This document shows, one piece after another, positions 1 through 9,033 of a DNA stretch of 64,000 bases. How positions within the stretch are numbered: position 1 is the first letter of the stretch; each line of letters begins with the position of its first letter. The notes beneath the pieces were generated by a model that searched no databases, was not told where the DNA came from, and was given only the letters and a program-made list of their open reading frames with translations. The DNA is taken from positions 992,001-1,056,000 of the forward strand of contig OZ241359.1 in assembly GCA_965199705.1 (NCBI GenBank), read 5' to 3'. This DNA comes from Azophilus sp965199705 (GTDB taxonomy: Bacteria > Pseudomonadota > Gammaproteobacteria > Pseudomonadales > Azotimanducaceae). A program made the position numbers and the translations under genes.

Positions 1-138
1 GGCGCCGGGGATACGCTGGCGGGCGGCTGTCTGGCCGCCAGCCTGGGTGGTGAATCGGATGTGCGGCGCGTCGTTGCGCGGGGTATTGATGCGGCTGCGT
101 CACTGTTGCGTGCGCGCTCTACCGGTGGCGAGGAATGA
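1..138 (+). CDS. PfkB-family carbohydrate/nucleoside kinase, C-terminal end (partial)
   Basis: The window opens inside this gene. The first residues, GAGDTLAGG, match the PfkB family signature 2, which holds the catalytic-base Asp and anion hole, and about 36 more residues run to a TGA at 136-138. PfkB kinases phosphorylate sugars or ribosides in the cytoplasm. The stop overlaps the next start codon as ATGA, so the two genes are translationally coupled. The neighbour is a nucleoside phosphorylase, so a nucleoside, ribose or pseudouridine kinase in nucleoside salvage is a fair inference, but substrate cannot be read from this fragment. Confidence 0.8.
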   Translation, partial: GAGDTLAGGCLAASLGGESDVRRVVARGIDAAASLLRARSTGGEE

Positions 139-884
139 ACAGCAAGAAAGCCTGGTACATCGGCTGCAGTAGCGAGCAAGTGGCCGAGCACGTGATTTTG
201 CTGGGCGACCCGGCGCGCGTACCGCGATTCAGTCGATTTCTCACTGATGTGGAAATCGTGCCTGTCAACCGCGGATTGGCGACGGTGACCGGAAGCTACA
301 AGGGACACCGTATCACGCTGTCGGCTTTTGGCATGGGGTCACCCATCGCCGCGATTGTTCTGCACGAACTCGCTGATCTCGGCGCGCGCGTGTTTTTGCG
401 TCTGGGTACCAGCATCGGGCTTTCGCCGGTCAATATCGGTGACATGATCATCGCCCGATATGGAAGAGCCCATGAAGGCACCTCTTCAGCCTATGACGAC
501 GGCACGGTCGCTTGCACCGCGCACCCGGATCTGGTGAGCGCGCTCGCCGAAGCCGCGGCGAAACGGGAGGTCACCTTTCATGTCGGCGCCTTCGCGAGCT
601 TCGATGGTTTCTACAAGGACATGTTTGCGCTCGACGATGCGACGCAAGGTCGTGTGCAGCACAATCTGGAACAACTTGTGCTGCGGGATGTGCTTGCGGT
701 TGATATGGAGACTTCGGCTGTCCTCACGGTCGGCAACGCCCTCGGCTGCAAGGTCGGGAGCATGTGTGCATCCACAGTCAACAGCCTGGAGAAGCAGAAG
801 ATCGACAAGGCGGAGCAGATTGATGTCGAGCGCAATCTGATCTCGATAGCGCTCGAAGCGCTGACGCAGGTTGACCCGGTGTGA
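135..884 (+). CDS. nucleoside phosphorylase, uridine phosphorylase-like
   Basis: This 249-residue protein has the size of the hexameric NP-I family (Udp/DeoD about 240-255). Visible motifs are the early phosphate-site segment ILLGDPARVPRF, the FGMGSPIAAIVLHEL stretch, RLGTSIGL, and VDMETSAVLTVG near residue 190, whose Met-Glu binds the ribose. The enzyme cleaves nucleosides with phosphate to free base and ribose-1-phosphate. It starts at an ATG inside the stop of the upstream PfkB kinase, so the pair forms a salvage operon. Base preference (uridine or another nucleoside) is not certain. A G-rich run follows directly after the stop. Confidence 0.85.
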   Translation: MNSKKAWYIGCSSEQVAEHVILLGDPARVPRFSRFLTDVEIVPVNRGLATVTGSYKGHRITLSAFGMGSPIAAIVLHELADLGARVFLRLGTSIGLSPVNIGDMIIARYGRAHEGTSSAYDDGTVACTAHPDLVSALAEAAAKREVTFHVGAFASFDGFYKDMFALDDATQGRVQHNLEQLVLRDVLAVDMETSAVLTVGNALGCKVGSMCASTVNSLEKQKIDKAEQIDVERNLISIALEALTQVDPV

Positions 885-903
885 GGGGGGGAGGGGGGGA
901 GGG
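885..903 (+). other. G-tract run, possible G-quadruplex, just after a stop codon
   Basis: Immediately after the phosphorylase TGA come seven G, A, seven G, A and three G. This fits the usual G-quadruplex rule, because the seven-G tracts can each be split. It would form in the mRNA 3' end or on the plus strand. No T-tract follows, so it is not a standard terminator. The remaining bases to 1041 hold nothing else I recognise. Confidence 0.4.
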
Positions 904-1041
904 AAACTCTGAAGTGCGCGTCGTGCCACTCATACCGCCCCCACCCGCATCAACCCTAGACTGAAGTTCCGACGAGTGTGATCTATAAGATATTGACATT
1001 CTGCAAAAACATCAGAATTCAGCGTTTCCGTACTGGGAACG

Positions 1042-1973
1042 TCAGAGACGCACTCCAAGTAGTTGAAGGGCTTTTTCCTGCAACGGCGTAGGTCGAGCGA
1101 GCAGTTCAAACGCCTCGGCGTCCGGCAGACGAGGCGCGACGGTGTTGCGGGTGAGGGTGGCCAAGTCGTCGAGCAGCGTGCGCAAGCTGTGCACGGGATG
1201 TCCTTCATCGGTGCGTTTGCGCCGCGCCTTGCGTTGAGCCGACTCGGAGACCTTCGCGGGCGCCACGACCGACTCGCGGGCGGCGTCGGCCGCCGCCGGG
1301 CGCTCGTCGTCGAACAACAAGGGCGCCAAGCGCTTGCGCATGTGCCATTCCACGTAGTAGGCGAGCAGGCACAGCAGCACGTGGGCGCGGACCCGGTCCG
1401 CGGTTCGGTGGAACACCGGACGCACCTTCAGATCAACGCTCTTGAGGCTGCGGAAGGCCCGCTCGACGCGGCTCAGGCGTTTGTAGGAGCGCACCGTGTC
1501 CTCGGCGCCCATCTCGGTTTCCGGCAGGCTGGTGCGCACGACGTACAAGCCGTCCAGGGCCGCTTCGCGGGCGATGGCGGCAGCATTGCGTTCATGGACG
1601 AGGCGGAAGTCCAGTCCAACTCCGCCGGCTTCACCTCATCGCGGATGCGCGCCTCGGTCAACATCCCCCGGTCCCCCACCAGAACCACCCGGGACAACCC
1701 GAAGCGGCCCCGCAACTTCTCGATCTGCGAACCCACCGTTGCCGGGTCCGCCGTGTCCCCGGCAAACACCGCCACCGCCACCGGACAACCCTCCCGGTTG
1801 CACAGCAAGCCAAACTCGATTTGCAGCTTGCCCTTCTTGCCGTCCCGCGAGTAGCCGCGCTTGGCCAACGGACAGCGGCGCCCTTCCAGGTACACCGATG
1901 TGAGGTCATAGAGCACCAGGGCGCCGTCGTTCAGATGCCGCCTGGCCAGGCCCTTTTCGATGCGCTCTGTCAA
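1042..1973 (-). pseudogene. decayed IS1634-like (IS4 superfamily) transposase
   Basis: Two minus-strand frames (1473-1973 and 1042-1548) are pieces of one DDE transposase. The first has LYDLTSVYLEG (first Asp) and VVLVGDRGML (second Asp). The second has the segment ending YVVRTSLPETEMG and the Y-R-E-K region YKRLSRVERAFRSLKSVDL. The frame changes near 1600, and compared with family members roughly 100 residues are missing there. The N-terminus is also gone: upstream of 1973 the sequence no longer looks like transposase. The element is therefore inactive through truncation and internal deletion. It differs in sequence from the two intact IS copies further on. Confidence 0.8.
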
Positions 1974-2080
1974 TCATTCCCACTTACATGGGAGCAAATG
2001 GTTGTCCCTGATCACAACGTTCCCCAACGAAATCAATCGCCTGACACCAAAATCGGCGTAAAATCGGGGGGAACTTCAGG

Positions 2081-3340
2081 CTAAAACAACCCCTCGAACG
2101 GCAGCACCCAGACCCGGCTGCCGGGCGCGAGGTCGCCCTCTGAAGCCGGAATGCGAATCAGACAGTCGGCTGTGCTGAAGCTGCTCATGCGGTTGGAGTT
2201 CTGATCGCCCGTAGTGCGCACGGACAGTTCGCCTGCCTGCGCCGATAGCAGGCCGCGCTGATACTCTTCCCGGCCCGGTTTGTGGCGGATGTGATCGTCG
2301 AGACTGGCCGGCACGGCGAGCGGCGGCCTGGGCGACATGCCGCAGAGGGCGGCGACAGCCGGTTTTGCGACCAGGAGCGCGGTCACCAGGCTGGACACTG
2401 GATTGCCGGGCAGGCCGAGCATGTGCGACTGTCCGATGCGGCCAAAGGCGAGGGGCTTGCCAGGCTTCAGCTTCAGGCGCCAGAAGGCTAGCTCACCGAG
2501 TGATTCGAGGGCGGAGCGAACCCGGTCTGCATCGCCCACGGATACGCCGCCGCTGGTGATGATGAGGCGGCAGCTTGCGCTGGCCTCGGAGAGTGCGGCG
2601 ACAATTGCCGGTTCAGCATCTGGCAGGACGCCGAGATTGACCATCTCCACTGGCAGCCCGGCCAGGAGCGCAGCGAGGGCGTGGCGATTGGAGTCGTAGA
2701 TCTGGCCGTGGGCGAGCGGGCTGCCGGGTGCTTGCAGCTCGTCGCCACTGGAGAAGACAGCGATGCGTGGGCGCGCATATACCGTAACTCTGGCGCAGCC
2801 GGCAGCCGCAAGCGCGCCCGTGTCTGCGGCGTCGAGGCGCTTGCCGCGGGCAACTACGGTCATGCCAGGTTGCAGATCGTGGCCGGCCGGCCGGACATTG
2901 GCGCCGGCAGGCGATTCTTCCTGGATGTCGATGTGGGTCGCTTCCGGACTGCCGATCCGCTGGCAGTCCTCCTGGATGACCACCGTATCGCAGTCGCTCG
3001 GCAGGACTGCGCCAGTCGTGATGCGCACACATTCGCCAACGCGCACCCGGTCAGCGTAGGGGTGGCCGGCGAGGCTCGCGCCGACTACCCGCAATCGCCT
3101 GACGTTCGCTTGCCATCGCCAGGCGTAGCCGTCCATGGCCGAGGCCGGGAAGGGCGGCAGGGCAACGCTCGCCAGCACGTCGGCGGCGGCTACCCGGCCG
3201 AGCGCGTCTGCGAGCGACACTTCTTCGCTGGCCTCAGGCGGCGTCATGGCGGCGAGTATGCGATCTATCGCTTCCTTGAGGGCAAGCCCCGGCTGGGCGC
3301 CAGAACGCCGGTCTGCAAGCTCTGACGGCCTGGGCTTCAA
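2081..3340 (-). CDS. moeA: molybdopterin molybdenumtransferase MoeA
   Basis: MoeA inserts molybdate into adenylylated molybdopterin to finish the molybdenum cofactor. The 419-residue length is typical (about 410). Family motifs run in order: ASAMDGYAW near residue 65, FSSGDEL, YDSNRHAL, the MoCF signature ITSGGVSVGDAD near residue 265, and MLGLPGNPVSSL near 310, followed by the C-terminal domain IV. It starts at an ATG and is divergent from tsaB, with 36 bp between the start codons. No other moa/moe gene is visible in the window. Confidence 0.95.
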   Translation of the reverse strand: MKPRPSELADRRSGAQPGLALKEAIDRILAAMTPPEASEEVSLADALGRVAAADVLASVALPPFPASAMDGYAWRWQANVRRLRVVGASLAGHPYADRVRVGECVRITTGAVLPSDCDTVVIQEDCQRIGSPEATHIDIQEESPAGANVRPAGHDLQPGMTVVARGKRLDAADTGALAAAGCARVTVYARPRIAVFSSGDELQAPGSPLAHGQIYDSNRHALAALLAGLPVEMVNLGVLPDAEPAIVAALSEASASCRLIITSGGVSVGDADRVRSALESLGELAFWRLKLKPGKPLAFGRIGQSHMLGLPGNPVSSLVTALLVAKPAVAALCGMSPRPPLAVPASLDDHIRHKPGREEYQRGLLSAQAGELSVRTTGDQNSNRMSSFSTADCLIRIPASEGDLAPGSRVWVLPFEGLF

Positions 3341-3376
3341 GGGCGGGCGCCTTGCTGCGAGTGATATGATCCGGGT

Positions 3377-4057
3377 GTGGCGGCGATTCTGGGCATCGAG
3401 ACTTCGGGCGGGCTATGTTCCGTCGCGCTCATGCTGGACGGCGCTGTGCGCGAATATAATCGAAAGCCCGAGCGGGCGCACAGTGCGCACCTCCTGCCGT
3501 TGGTGGCAACGGCGCTTGCCGAGGCCGGTGTCGCGGCGAAAGCGCTCGATACCGTGGCCTTTGGTTGTGGACCTGGCCCATTCACTGGCGTGCGTCTGGC
3601 GGCGTCCGTGGCGCAGGGTCTGGCGTTCGGCGCAAACGCCTCCGTGCTGCCCGTTTCTTCAACGCTGGCGCTGGCAGCCGCGGCCCGTTCTGCCGCTGGC
3701 CAAGAGGCCGGCGTGGTTGCCAGCATCCGCTCGCGCCGGGATGTCTTCTATCTGGCGGCCTATGGCCTGAGCGCTAGCGGCCTCTGCGCTTGCCGGGCGG
3801 ATCAGCTGTGTACGGCTCCGCCGGATTGGCCAGAGGTTCAGGCAGGTTGGCCTGGTGTTGGTCCGCGCCCGGACTGGCTTGCCGACCACCCCTGGCTGCC
3901 GGACGTTGTCGTGGATGCGGCGCTCATCGCGCGCCTGGGCGCAGAGTCTTTCGAGGCTGGCGGTGGCCTGGCGCCGGAGTTTGGCCTGCCGGCCTACGTG
4001 GAAGGCGACACACCCTGGCGCAAGACCGGCGAGCAGTCGAAGCCAGAGAGCGCCTGA
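3377..4057 (+). CDS. tsaB: tRNA threonylcarbamoyladenosine biosynthesis protein TsaB
   Basis: TsaB is the inactive paralogue of TsaD that scaffolds TsaD and TsaE for making t6A37 on ANN-decoding tRNAs. The 226-residue protein shows the ASKHA-fold start ILGIETSGGLCSVAL, the segment HSAHLLPLVATAL, and GCGPGPFTGVRLAAS near residue 62, all typical of TsaB. The start is a GTG. Expected length is about 230 residues. It is divergent from moeA and followed by a repeat-bearing gap. Confidence 0.93.
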   Translation: MAAILGIETSGGLCSVALMLDGAVREYNRKPERAHSAHLLPLVATALAEAGVAAKALDTVAFGCGPGPFTGVRLAASVAQGLAFGANASVLPVSSTLALAAAARSAAGQEAGVVASIRSRRDVFYLAAYGLSASGLCACRADQLCTAPPDWPEVQAGWPGVGPRPDWLADHPWLPDVVVDAALIARLGAESFEAGGGLAPEFGLPAYVEGDTPWRKTGEQSKPESA

Positions 4058-4134
4058 CACGCAGGCATGAACAGGTTTTGCATGCAGAAGGCCGCGCAGA
4101 ACGCCTGAAACGCCTGAGAAGACATCCGGGTAGC

Positions 4135-4299
4135 CAGGAGCCTGCGCCGTAGGAAGTCGCAAAAGCGAAAATTTGATTTCGCCGCCCCTTTGGACGGGCG
4201 ATTGAGGAGAATATCCGGCCATATTTGACGAAATCGAACGTTCAAAGGGGCGAGTGAAAGCGGATTTGCAGCCGTGAATTCCTGCGGCGCAGGCTCCTG
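4135..4299. repeat. REPIN-like element: two inverted palindromic repeats forming a long imperfect hairpin
   Basis: The 352-base gap between tsaB and the SDR gene carries an inverted pair of the motif AGGAGCCTGCGCCG, at 4136-4149 and, as its complement, at 4285-4298. The interior also pairs in part: CGCCCCTTTG near 4186 matches CAAAGGGGCG near 4242, and ATTTCG lies beside its complement. The arms are therefore about 70 bases each, about 165 bp in all. The same core recurs at 17660, 23312 and 37610. This is the arrangement of a REP doublet (BIME/REPIN) or a small MITE. No gene was found in the rest of the gap. Confidence 0.7.
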
Positions 4300-4409
4300 A
4301 ATTGACGCTACAATTCGGGCGCCGTGGCCCCGCACCCAGCCTGACGTGTTCGATTCAAGGCGAAGCGAGCGGCACAGCATGACTTTGGATCGCATTGCAG
4401 GAGAACCCC

Positions 4410-5162
4410 TTGGACGAGTTACTGGACTTTTCTGGCAAGGTCGCGCTGGTTACCGGCGGCAGCCGGGGCCTGGGCCGGCAGATGGTGTTGGCACTGGCGG
4501 CGCGAGGCGCCTCCGTGGTGATCGCAAGCCGCAAGGCCGAAAATTGTGAAGCGGTGGCGGCAGAGGTGCGCGCGCTTGGGGCCGAGGCGCTGCCCTGCGG
4601 CTGTCATGTGGGTGATTGGGAGCAGCTGGCGGAGCTTGTGGACGCTGCCCATGCGCGCTTCGGCAAGATCGACATTCTCATCAACAACGCCGGCATGTCA
4701 CCGCTCTATCCCTCCCTCGGGGCCATCTCCGAGGCACTCTTTGACAAGGTGGTGAGCGTCAATCTCAAGGGGCCGTTCCGCCTCTCGGCGCTGGTTGGCG
4801 AGCGCATGGCGGCGGCGGATGGCGGCGTCATCATCAATATCAGCAGCACGGCGTCCCTGAATCCGAGCCCGGATTCGGAGCCCTACGGGGCCGCCAAGGC
4901 CGGGCTGAATGCGATCACCCGTTCTTTCGCTTTCGCGCTCGGCCCCAAGGTTCGGGTCAACTGTATCGTCGCTGGCCCCTATCTCACCGACATTTCCAAG
5001 GCGTGGGACATGCCAGCGTTCGAGAAGCGCGCCAAGGCCAATCTGGCGCTTGGTCGCGGCGGGCAGCCGGAGGAGATCGTGGGCGCTGCCCTCTATCTGG
5101 CGAGTGAGACGTCCAGCTTCACCACCGGCGCCATTCTGCGCGTGGACGGCGGCGTGGCCTGA
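4410..5162 (+). CDS. short-chain dehydrogenase/reductase (classical SDR)
   Basis: This is an NAD(P)-dependent oxidoreductase with the Rossmann motif TGGSRGLG near residue 15, NNAG near 93, catalytic Ser in the NISSTAS segment near 146, and YGAAK (catalytic Tyr and Lys) near 159. The C-terminal segment SSFTTGAILRVDGG is typical of FabG-like SDRs. I chose the TTG at 4410 because GCAGGAG lies about 7 bases upstream; a TTG at 4395 in the same frame would overlap that site. Substrate cannot be inferred: closest in general look to gluconate/3-oxoacyl reductase-type SDRs. It is convergent with fumC. Confidence 0.85.
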   Translation: MDELLDFSGKVALVTGGSRGLGRQMVLALAARGASVVIASRKAENCEAVAAEVRALGAEALPCGCHVGDWEQLAELVDAAHARFGKIDILINNAGMSPLYPSLGAISEALFDKVVSVNLKGPFRLSALVGERMAAADGGVIINISSTASLNPSPDSEPYGAAKAGLNAITRSFAFALGPKVRVNCIVAGPYLTDISKAWDMPAFEKRAKANLALGRGGQPEEIVGAALYLASETSSFTTGAILRVDGGVA

Positions 5163-5172
5163 CGCGCCTGGC

Positions 5173-6573
<1,401 letters not shown>

Positions 6574-6601
6574 ATGCTCGCTTCTCCCGGCGCGCTGCGT
6601 C

Positions 6602-8971
6602 TCAACCATGCAGTACACCATAGCGGAATTGGGGATCCAGCACGCGATTTGCCAGGCGCATGATGCCGGACAGATCCTCTGCTGCGTCAAGCCTGCCGTC
6701 GGCGTCTTCCCGCACCAGGCCATTGGCGATCAGTTGATCGACGAAACGCGAGAGTGGCCGTGCGTCGGCGAAGTCTGGGGCGTTGATGGCGTGTGTGCGC
6801 GCCATCCTGCGGGCGATGCGTTGACTTTCGGCCGTGAGTTCGCTGCGCGTCAGGCGCGCACCAGGGCGCATGAGGCGTGCGAGCAGGATGTATTGACGCT
6901 CCAGCAGAGGCCGGATCAAGCCAGCCAACAGATGCAGGCGATAGTGTGCCGGCGCTTCCGGCGGCGGTGGCGACGCCTGTTGCCCTTCCAGCCCGACCAG
7001 GCCTGCAGCCTGCAGATGGGCCATCCAGCGAGCGCTGTCTCCGGGCTCGAAGTCTGCGTGCAGTTCGCTGGCGATGTAGGGGAAGACGCGCTCGGCGATG
7101 TCCGTCAGCTGCTGGATGCGCACTGGTCGGTTGCGATGTTGCAGCAGATAGGCGAGCAGGGCTGGCAGCGCCAGCAAGTGCGCCGTGTTGTTGCCGAACC
7201 AGGCCAGTTGCGGTGCGGTATCCGGCGCCGGTGTCAGAATCACGTTGGTTTTCTTGCCTTCTTCGACCAGGATCGACAGATTCAGCAGGTAGTCGATGAC
7301 TTCAGCACCGCTCATCTTCGGCAAATGATAGCGGCGCCCGCTGGCCTCCCGTTGCAGCAGCGCCAGGATACAGTCGATCTGCTCGTCGAGGCGTTCTCGC
7401 TGCATGGCGAGGCGCGGCGTTGCCATCAGCGCCATTGCGGCGAGGTTGACCGGGTTGACAACAGCCGCCTGATTGATGCGTTTCAGCACTTCTGCGCCCA
7501 GTGCCGAGAGCGCCTCGGCTGGCGCCGTCGCATTGGCCCATTGATCCACCATGATGGGGTCGCCAAAGCTCAGATCGACCTGGCCGTGGCGGGCGCGGAA
7601 CAGCCGCACGCTGCGCAGGAGCGCGCCCAGCGATTCTTGTCGCTTGCGCATTCCGCCCAGCTCATCCACATAGATGCGGCCCTCGATCAGACGCTCATAG
7701 CCGATGTAGATGGGCGCCAGGGCCAGCGGTCGCGCCGTGGCGTTGCGGGCGCAGTCCAGCGTGATCCCGAGCAGGCCGAGACGCGCTGGCAGCAGACGCC
7801 CGGTGCGACTGCGGCCGCCTTCAATGAAGAACTCGACGCTGTGTCCACGCTCGAACACGGCCCGCAGGTATTGGCTGAATACGGCGGCGTAGAGTGGGTC
7901 TTCGTGGAAGCTTCGGCGCATGAAGAACGCGCCGCAGCGGCGCAGGAGTTGGCCAGCGAACGGCAGGTTCAGATTTTCTCCGGCGGCGATGTGCGGCAGG
8001 GCCAGGCCTTGCTGGAACAGCAGCAGCGAGAGCAGCAGATAGTCCATGTGACTGCGGTGCGCCGGCAGGTAGATGAGGGTGTGGGTTTGCGCCAGGGTCG
8101 TGATCGCCTCCAGATTCCTGAGTCGAATCCGTGTGTAGAGACGCGCAACGAATGCAGACAGCAGGCGTTCGAGCAGCCGTATCGCCGGGTAGGACATGTC
8201 CGAGGCGATGGCTTCGGCATGCTTGCGCGCACGAGCCGCGAGGCGCTTGCGCTCTGTTTCGTTTGCTGCTGCCTGCGTAATGGCCTGGACCACCTCGTCA
8301 CTCGTCGGAATCGCCTCCAGCAGGGTGCGTCGATGCGAGAGATCCGGCCCCAGTGTCACGGTTCTCTGGCGGCGCCACTGCGCTTGCAGCGCGAGCGTGC
8401 ATTGCTGTTGTTGCGCCGATTCGGATTCTCCGGGAGTTTCCACGGAAACGATGGCCCCCAGGTGCAGCACGATATGGCGACGATCGGCGAGGAGGATGAC
8501 GGGGCGGCGCAAGCGCCCGCTTCCCGCCCAGGTTTCTGGAAACAGGGTGCGCACCAGTGAACCCTGACGCTGTGGCGCCTGCCCCCAGAATATCTGCACC
8601 GGCATCAAGCTCAAGCCAGCGGAACCGGTTGTCTGCCGGGCGCGCAGATGCTGGCCCAGGTCCTGGGCTGTGCGCTTGCGGCGTCGGCGCCAGCCGCCTG
8701 ACTTCGGCGGTGTCAGAAATACGAAGCGCGGCGTTTCGGCGGACAGATCAGGCTGCAATGGCGTCCAGGGATCCGGCCAGCCCTGGTCGGCGGCCAGAAT
8801 ATCCAGTACCGCCAGATCCAGCCAGGAGCGTCCAGGCAAGGCATAGAGGGCGTCGGGCGGTGGCTTTTGGGGCGCGCCTGCTATCCGGGGTCGGGCTATC
8901 TGAGCCGCCAGCCAGCGCAGCAGCCGATAGCCGATGGCTCTCGGGGCGCGACAGGCAGAATCGGACGACAC
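6602..8971 (-). CDS. plsB: glycerol-3-phosphate 1-O-acyltransferase PlsB
   Basis: PlsB is the inner-membrane enzyme that makes the first acylation of glycerol-3-phosphate in phospholipid synthesis. The protein has 789 residues (E. coli 807). The acyltransferase block I, HRSHMDYLLL (HX4D), block III FFIEGGRSRTGRLLPARLG and block IV with APIYIGYERLIEG are all present. The start is a GTG at 8971. It sits between gspD, 62 bp upstream, and fumC, all on the minus strand, so it may be read from the upstream dap/gsp transcript. Confidence 0.95.
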   Translation of the reverse strand: MSSDSACRAPRAIGYRLLRWLAAQIARPRIAGAPQKPPPDALYALPGRSWLDLAVLDILAADQGWPDPWTPLQPDLSAETPRFVFLTPPKSGGWRRRRKRTAQDLGQHLRARQTTGSAGLSLMPVQIFWGQAPQRQGSLVRTLFPETWAGSGRLRRPVILLADRRHIVLHLGAIVSVETPGESESAQQQQCTLALQAQWRRQRTVTLGPDLSHRRTLLEAIPTSDEVVQAITQAAANETERKRLAARARKHAEAIASDMSYPAIRLLERLLSAFVARLYTRIRLRNLEAITTLAQTHTLIYLPAHRSHMDYLLLSLLLFQQGLALPHIAAGENLNLPFAGQLLRRCGAFFMRRSFHEDPLYAAVFSQYLRAVFERGHSVEFFIEGGRSRTGRLLPARLGLLGITLDCARNATARPLALAPIYIGYERLIEGRIYVDELGGMRKRQESLGALLRSVRLFRARHGQVDLSFGDPIMVDQWANATAPAEALSALGAEVLKRINQAAVVNPVNLAAMALMATPRLAMQRERLDEQIDCILALLQREASGRRYHLPKMSGAEVIDYLLNLSILVEEGKKTNVILTPAPDTAPQLAWFGNNTAHLLALPALLAYLLQHRNRPVRIQQLTDIAERVFPYIASELHADFEPGDSARWMAHLQAAGLVGLEGQQASPPPPEAPAHYRLHLLAGLIRPLLERQYILLARLMRPGARLTRSELTAESQRIARRMARTHAINAPDFADARPLSRFVDQLIANGLVREDADGRLDAAEDLSGIMRLANRVLDPQFRYGVLHG

Positions 8972-9033
8972 TGAGTTTCCCGAAGGGGCTGGTGCGGATG
9001 GCTGATGGGCCAGCGCCCGGTCCCGGAGCGGGG

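Noticed and set aside
1974..2080. CCCACTTACATGGGA-like palindrome and an inverted TTCCCC/GGGGAA pair as ends of the decayed transposase element
   Set aside because: No matching sequence was found on the other side of the transposase near 950-1041, so they cannot be assigned as terminal repeats.
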